Part shown: positions 5,574-9,205 of the stretch, in pieces
How positions within the stretch are numbered: the first letter of the stretch is position 1
Layout of the letters: each line of letters begins with the position of its first letter
Assembly: GCA_964569055.1 (NCBI GenBank)
Contig: CAZMSZ010000306.1
Location: 1 to 9,205, forward strand
Length of the DNA stretch: 9,205 nucleotides
DNA from: JAWLGW01 sp964569055
Lineage (GTDB): Bacteria; Planctomycetota; J058
Direction of reading: 5' to 3'
Position numbers and translations under genes: made by a program
The notes under the pieces: generated by a model
Seen by the model: only the letters and a program-made list of their open reading frames with translations
What the model was told of the DNA's origin: nothing
The model's database searches: none

Positions 5574-6019
5574 AGCGCGGCGGCCAGCGCCTCGTCGAGC
5601 GGCGGGATCGGCCAGGCCTCGTCGGGCGGCAGCGGAGGCGGCGGGGTGGCGGGCGCGTCGTCGCTGGGGATCGCCCCGCCGAGCTGCTCCTTGACGCGGT
5701 CGGCGAGGTGCGCCTCGCGCCAGAACGCCTCGACCGCGGCGGCGAAGGGGCCCACGCCCACCCCGCGCTGCCACGGCTCGAGCTCGGCGAGCCGCGCGCG
5801 CGCCTTGCCGGCGACGTTGAACGCGCCGAGCGCGTTGCCGCGCCGCAGGTGCTCGAGCGCCACGCACAGCTGGATCAGGGCCTGCAGCGCCTCGCGCCAG
5901 GGGCCCTCGGGCTCGTCCTGCCACAGCGCCTCGAGCGCCTCGTGGGCCGCGAAGTACTCCCGCCCCCGCGCCAGGCGCAGCCCCTCGAGCAGGCGCGGGT
6001 CGGGCTGGCCGCCGCTCAC
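5570..6019 (-). CDS. DUF309 domain protein
   Basis: This 149-residue protein carries the DUF309 signature: EYFAAHEALEALW (residues 21-33, with H26, E27, E30 and W33), then a Trp/Glu-rich step and ALIQLCVALEHLRRGNALGAFNVAGKARARL (about 47-77). The family is a small all-helical fold of unknown biochemical role; the conserved His and Glu residues suggest a binding or catalytic site, but no reaction is established. The C-terminal third is a Pro/Ala-rich tail (DDAPATPPPPLPPDEAWPIPPLDEALAAAL). The start chosen is GTG at 6019-6017, only 2 nt after the moaA stop, which fits translational coupling; an open frame extends further up inside moaA but lacks family similarity. The TAG stop lies inside the right arm of the inverted repeat. 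Confidence 0.85.
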   Translation of the reverse strand: MSGGQPDPRLLEGLRLARGREYFAAHEALEALWQDEPEGPWREALQALIQLCVALEHLRRGNALGAFNVAGKARARLAELEPWQRGVGVGPFAAAVEAFWREAHLADRVKEQLGGAIPSDDAPATPPPPLPPDEAWPIPPLDEALAAAL

Positions 6020-6021
6020 GC

Positions 6022-7086
6022 TCAGCCGCCCCGGGTGTGCATTTCGAGGTGCGGGTCGGCCCGCAGCTCGTCGGCCAGCGCCAGCGGGCGGCGCTGCCGC
6101 CGCAGCCCGAGCCGCTCCTCGGCGCCGCGGTCGGCCCGCGCGCTCCACAGCGCCGCGATCCGGGCCGCGAGGGCCGCGTCGTCCTCGCCCGCGCGGAGGG
6201 GCGCGCGCAGGTCGAACCCCTCGCGCGCGTACAGGCAGCGGAACAGCTTGCCGTCGGCCGTCAGGCGGGCCCGGTCGCAGCGACCGCAGAACGGGGCGGT
6301 GGTCGAGGCGATCACGCCGAACACCAGCCCGTCGGGCAGGCGGAACCGCTCGGCCGGGGCCGAGCCGCGCGCCTGCCCGGGCTCGCCGGCCTCCTCGCCG
6401 TCGAGCGGGCGCGGCTCGCCGTAGCGCGCGGCGATCCGCGCCAGGATCTCCGCTCGCGGCACCACCCGCTCGGCGCTCCAGCGGGTCGCGCCGCCCACGT
6501 CCATGTATTCGATGAACCGGACCTCGGCCCCGCGGCGGCGCCCGAGCTCGAGCAGCGCGCCGAGCTCGTCGTCGTTCACGCCGCGCATGACCACCGTGTT
6601 GAGCTTGACCACGGCGAACGTGGCGGCCGCCGCCTCGAGCCCGGCCAGGGTCGCGGCGAGCGCGTCGCGCTGGGTCAGGGCGCGGAACCGCTCGCGGTCG
6701 AGGGTGTCGCAGCTGATCGTGACCCGCCGCAGCCCGGCCGCGGCCAGGCGCTCGGCCTGGGCGGCGAGCTGGACCCCGTTGGTGGTGAGCGCCAGGTCGC
6801 GCACCCCGGGCACGGCGGCCAGGCGGCGCACCAGCCCGTCGAGGTCGCGGCGCAGGAGCGGCTCGCCGCCCGTGAGGCGGAGCCGGTCGACGCCCAGCCG
6901 CGCGAACACCGCCGCCAGGCGGGTCAGCTCGTCGAAGTCGAGCAGGTCGCCGCGCGGCAGCCAGGCGTACTCCTCCTCGGGCATGCAGTAGGCGCAGCGG
7001 AGGTTGCAGCGGTCGGTGACGCTGAGGCGCAGGCTCCGCAGGCCGCGTGCGTGGCGGTCGACCGGTGCTGGGAGCGCGTCGCTCAT
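6022..7086 (-). CDS. moaA: GTP 3',8-cyclase MoaA (molybdenum cofactor biosynthesis)
   Basis: A complete 354-residue radical SAM enzyme that converts GTP to 3',8-cyclo-GTP, the first step of molybdopterin synthesis, which MoaC then completes to cyclic pyranopterin monophosphate. The N-terminal cluster motif is C27-x3-C31-x2-C34 in DRCNLRCAYCMP, binding the S-adenosylmethionine-cleaving 4Fe-4S cluster. LTGGEPLLRRDL (71-82) is the SAM-binding GGEP block. TTNG and ISCDTLD follow in the barrel. The second, GTP-binding cluster is C267-x2-C270-x13-C284. The protein ends in HTRGG, the C-terminal Gly-Gly needed for activity in this family. ATG 7086 is chosen from the N-terminal motif distance; AGGA lies about 8 nt upstream. 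No other moa/moe genes are in the window. It is transcribed away from the DUF255 gene and followed by the DUF309 gene. Confidence 0.96.
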   Translation of the reverse strand: MSDALPAPVDRHARGLRSLRLSVTDRCNLRCAYCMPEEEYAWLPRGDLLDFDELTRLAAVFARLGVDRLRLTGGEPLLRRDLDGLVRRLAAVPGVRDLALTTNGVQLAAQAERLAAAGLRRVTISCDTLDRERFRALTQRDALAATLAGLEAAAATFAVVKLNTVVMRGVNDDELGALLELGRRRGAEVRFIEYMDVGGATRWSAERVVPRAEILARIAARYGEPRPLDGEEAGEPGQARGSAPAERFRLPDGLVFGVIASTTAPFCGRCDRARLTADGKLFRCLYAREGFDLRAPLRAGEDDAALAARIAALWSARADRGAEERLGLRRQRRPLALADELRADPHLEMHTRGG

Positions 7087-7093
7087 GCGCTCG

Positions 7094-7099
7094 ATCCTA
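7094..7099 (-). promoter_or_regulatory. Possible -10 element close to the moaA start
   Basis: On the - strand TAGGAT lies 7 bases before the moaA ATG. If used as a -10 box, transcription would begin at or near the A of ATG, giving a leaderless message, which is common in GC-rich bacteria. The same bases contain the AGGA that could instead act as the ribosome binding site, so the two readings compete. Confidence 0.3.
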
Positions 7100-7162
7100 T
7101 CGCGCCGCGTCGGCGAAGCGCGCGCGGGCGCTCCCGCCCGTGCGCCAGCAGGGCTCTAATGA

Positions 7163-7198
7163 AGGGAGCGGGCGCGCCCCGCGCGCCGGAGGCTCCCT
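7163..7198 (+). promoter_or_regulatory. Hairpin enclosing the RBS of the DUF255 gene
   Basis: AGGGAGC (7163-7169) pairs with GCTCCCT (7192-7198), and inside it GGCGCGC (7171-7177) pairs with GCGCGCC (7181-7187) around a CCC loop. That is 14 base pairs with an asymmetric internal loop made of 7170 on the left and GGAG (7188-7191) on the right. The ribosome binding site GGAGG (7188-7192) therefore falls in this loop and stem junction, and the GTG start (7200) follows one base after the stem. Folding would probably restrict translation. Confidence 0.4.
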
Positions 7199-7199
7199 G

Positions 7200-9205
7200 G
7201 TGGCGAACCGCCTGCAGCACGAGACCAGCCCGTACCTGCTCCAGCACGCCCACAACCCGGTGGACTGGTATCCCTGGGGCGAGGAGGCGCTCGCGCGCGC
7301 GCGCGCCGAGGACAAGCCGATCCTGCTCTCGATCGGCTACTCCGCCTGCCACTGGTGCCACGTCATGGAGCGCGAGTCGTTCGAGGACGCGCGGGTGGCG
7401 GCGCTCATGAACGAGCGGTTCGTGTGCGTGAAGGTCGACCGCGAGGAGCGCCCCGACCTCGACGCGGTCTACATGCAGGCCACGCTCACCCTGAACCGCG
7501 GCCACGGCGGCTGGCCCATGAACGTGTTCCTGACCCCCGACCTCGAGCCGTTCTTCGCGGGCACCTACTTCCCGCCCGAGGACCGGTTCGGCATGCCGAG
7601 CTGGACCACGATCCTGCTGGCGCTCTCGGAGCGCTGGGTCAGCGGCCGCGCGGAGCTGGTGCGGGCGGGGCGGACCCTGGCGGACCTGCTGCGCGAGGGC
7701 GCGGCGGCCCGCCACGAGGGCGCGGTGCCGCCGGCGCGGATCGACGAGGCGGCGCGCGAGCTCGAGGCGGAGTTCGACCCGCGTCACGGCGGGTTCGGGC
7801 CGGCGCCCAAGTTCCCGCGGCCCGAGGCGCTGGCGCTGCTCTTGCGTCAGCACCGCCGCACCGGCGAGGCGCGCCCGCTCGAGATGGTCGTGACGACCCT
7901 CGAGCACATGGCGCGCGGCGGGATCTACGACCAGCTCGCGGGCGGGTTCGCGCGCTACGCGACCGACGCGCGCTGGCTGGTCCCGCACTTCGAGAAGATG
8001 CTCTACGACAACGCGCTGTTGGCGCGGATCTACCTGGCGGCCTGGCAGCTCACGGGCGCGCCGCTGCTCGAGCGCGTGGCGCGCGAGACGCTCGACTACC
8101 TGGCGCGCGACATGACCTCGCCCGAGGGCGCGCTGTACTCCGCCACCGACGCCGACTCGGAGGGCGAGGAGGGCAAGTTCTTCGTGTGGACGCCCGCGGA
8201 GGTGGCGGCCGTGTTGGAGCCCGAGGCGGCCCGCGCGTTCTGCGCCGCCTACGACGTGAGCGAGGGCGGGAACTGGGAGGGGAAGAGCGTCCTGTGGCTC
8301 CCCCGCCCGCTGGGGGTGGTCGCGGCCGAGCTGGGGGTCCCGCTGTTCGAGCTCGAGGCCACCCTGGCGGCCGCCCGCGCGCGCCTGCACGAGGCGCGCG
8401 CCCGGCGCGTCCCGCCCGCCCTGGACGACAAGGTGCTCACCGGCTGGAACGCGCTCGCGATCGGCGCCTACGCCGACGGCTGGCGCGCGCTCGGCGACCG
8501 GCGCTACCTCACGGCGGCGACCCGCGCGGCGGACTTCCTCCTCGGCCGCATGGTCCGTGAGGACGGCGGCCTCCACCGCAGCTACCGCGACGGGCGCGCG
8601 CGCTTCGCCGCCACGCTCGAGGACTACGCCTACCTGGCCGACGCGCTGGTCGACCTGTTCGAGGCCTCGGGCCGGCGCCGCTACCTCGGCGCCGCCACGG
8701 TCGTGGCCGAGCGGCTGGTGGCCGACTTCGCCGACCCCGAGGGCGGCTTCTACCTGACGGCGAGCGGCGAGGAGGCCCCGCTCCTGCGCTACCGCGAGGG
8801 GCACGACGGGGCGACCCCCGCCCCCAACGCGATCGCGGCCCAGGCCCTGGCGCGCCTGGCCGTCCACCTCGCCTCGCCCGAGCTGCGCGAGGTGGCGCGG
8901 CGCGCGGCCTGTGCCTACGGCGCCCAGCTGGCGCGCGCCCCGCGCGGCTTCTGCTCCACCTTGGCGGTGGTCGACCTGCTCGAGCGCGGCCCGCTCGAGC
9001 TGGCGCTCGTCGGCCGCCCGGGCACGCCGGCCTTCGACGCGCTGTGGCGCGAGGTGCACCGCCACTACCTGCCCAACCGCGCGCTGGCGTTCGACCCGGG
9101 CGAGGCGGTCCCGGCCGAGCTCGAGCCGCTCCCGCTCCTGGCCGGCAAGCAGGCGCCCGAGGGCGGCGCGGCCCTGTTCGTGTGCAAGGACTACGCCTGC
9201 GCGGC
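7200..9205 (+). CDS. Thioredoxin-domain DUF255 protein (YyaL/SPATA20 family), 3' end cut off
   Basis: The frame is open from GTG 7200 to the window end (668 codons plus 2 bases). The N-terminus NRLQHETSPYLLQHAHNPVDWYPWGEEAL and SIGYSACHWCHVMERESFED are hallmark sequences of this family; C50-H-W-C53 is the thioredoxin-like CxxC. DREERPDLDAVYM and GHGGWPMNVFLTPDLEPFFAGTYFP complete the thioredoxin-like domain (about 1-165). The remainder is an (alpha/alpha)6-barrel resembling N-acylglucosamine 2-epimerases and glycosidases, with PHFEKMLYDNALL, ATDADSEGEEGKFFVW, DDKVLTGWNALAI, LEDYAYLADALVDL and DGATPAPNAIAA. It ends at FVCKDYACA, a motif normally close to the C-terminus, so probably only a few to about 20 residues are missing. 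Cellular role is unsettled. GTG has GGAGG at 7188-7192, 7 nt upstream. The long open frame on the opposite strand is a GC-driven shadow. Confidence 0.94.
   Translation, partial: MANRLQHETSPYLLQHAHNPVDWYPWGEEALARARAEDKPILLSIGYSACHWCHVMERESFEDARVAALMNERFVCVKVDREERPDLDAVYMQATLTLNRGHGGWPMNVFLTPDLEPFFAGTYFPPEDRFGMPSWTTILLALSERWVSGRAELVRAGRTLADLLREGAAARHEGAVPPARIDEAARELEAEFDPRHGGFGPAPKFPRPEALALLLRQHRRTGEARPLEMVVTTLEHMARGGIYDQLAGGFARYATDARWLVPHFEKMLYDNALLARIYLAAWQLTGAPLLERVARETLDYLARDMTSPEGALYSATDADSEGEEGKFFVWTPAEVAAVLEPEAARAFCAAYDVSEGGNWEGKSVLWLPRPLGVVAAELGVPLFELEATLAAARARLHEARARRVPPALDDKVLTGWNALAIGAYADGWRALGDRRYLTAATRAADFLLGRMVREDGGLHRSYRDGRARFAATLEDYAYLADALVDLFEASGRRRYLGAATVVAERLVADFADPEGGFYLTASGEEAPLLRYREGHDGATPAPNAIAAQALARLAVHLASPELREVARRAACAYGAQLARAPRGFCSTLAVVDLLERGPLELALVGRPGTPAFDALWREVHRHYLPNRALAFDPGEAVPAELEPLPLLAGKQAPEGGAALFVCKDYACA

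Noticed and set aside
6037..7410. 457-codon + strand frame across moaA and the promoter gap.
   Set aside because: Runs antisense to moaA and into the wrong frame of the DUF255 gene; no recognisable domain.
7083..9065. 660-codon open frame on the - strand opposite the DUF255 gene.
   Set aside because: It mirrors a well-supported gene and its product is an Arg/Ala/Gly/Val/His-rich string with no motif, as expected from GC-rich codon shadows.

Overview
This is a very GC-rich bacterial window: almost every codon in the real genes ends in G or C. It carries ordinary housekeeping and accessory metabolic genes, with no phage, plasmid, tRNA or CRISPR signature. Codon use, GTG starts and tight gene packing fit a high-GC Gram-negative such as a myxobacterium-like lineage, but the sequence alone does not fix the phylum; an actinobacterium-like host cannot be excluded.

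Layout on the + strand from the left: (1) the 3' end of a gene for a helical-repeat (HEAT-like) protein; (2) topB, a complete DNA topoisomerase III of the Bacillus type with an added basic linker and a C-terminal cysteine module; (3) a 414-base gene-free stretch (2719-3132) holding a pseudoknot-capable element and several strong hairpins; (4) a deoxyhypusine-synthase-family gene with its catalytic lysine intact; (5) a run of three short, tightly packed unknown ORFs, the last a small membrane protein; (6) a small single-domain cupin gene.

The cupin gene ends inside a perfect 23-bp inverted repeat (5491-5573). Reading in from the right on the - strand are moaA (cyclic pyranopterin/molybdenum cofactor synthesis) and, 2 nt behind it, a DUF309 gene whose stop codon lies in the other arm of the same repeat. 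The repeat is thus a shared border for two converging genes. Divergent from moaA, on the + strand, is a large thioredoxin-domain DUF255 (YyaL-type) gene that runs off the window end almost complete.

The most unusual parts are the symmetric repeat that supplies both stop codons, the pseudoknot-like element downstream of topB, the structured leader of the deoxyhypusine-synthase-like gene together with its small unknown neighbours, and a hairpin that encloses the ribosome binding site of the DUF255 gene. None of these is proven to be a new system; each is a sequence-level observation with a test attached.
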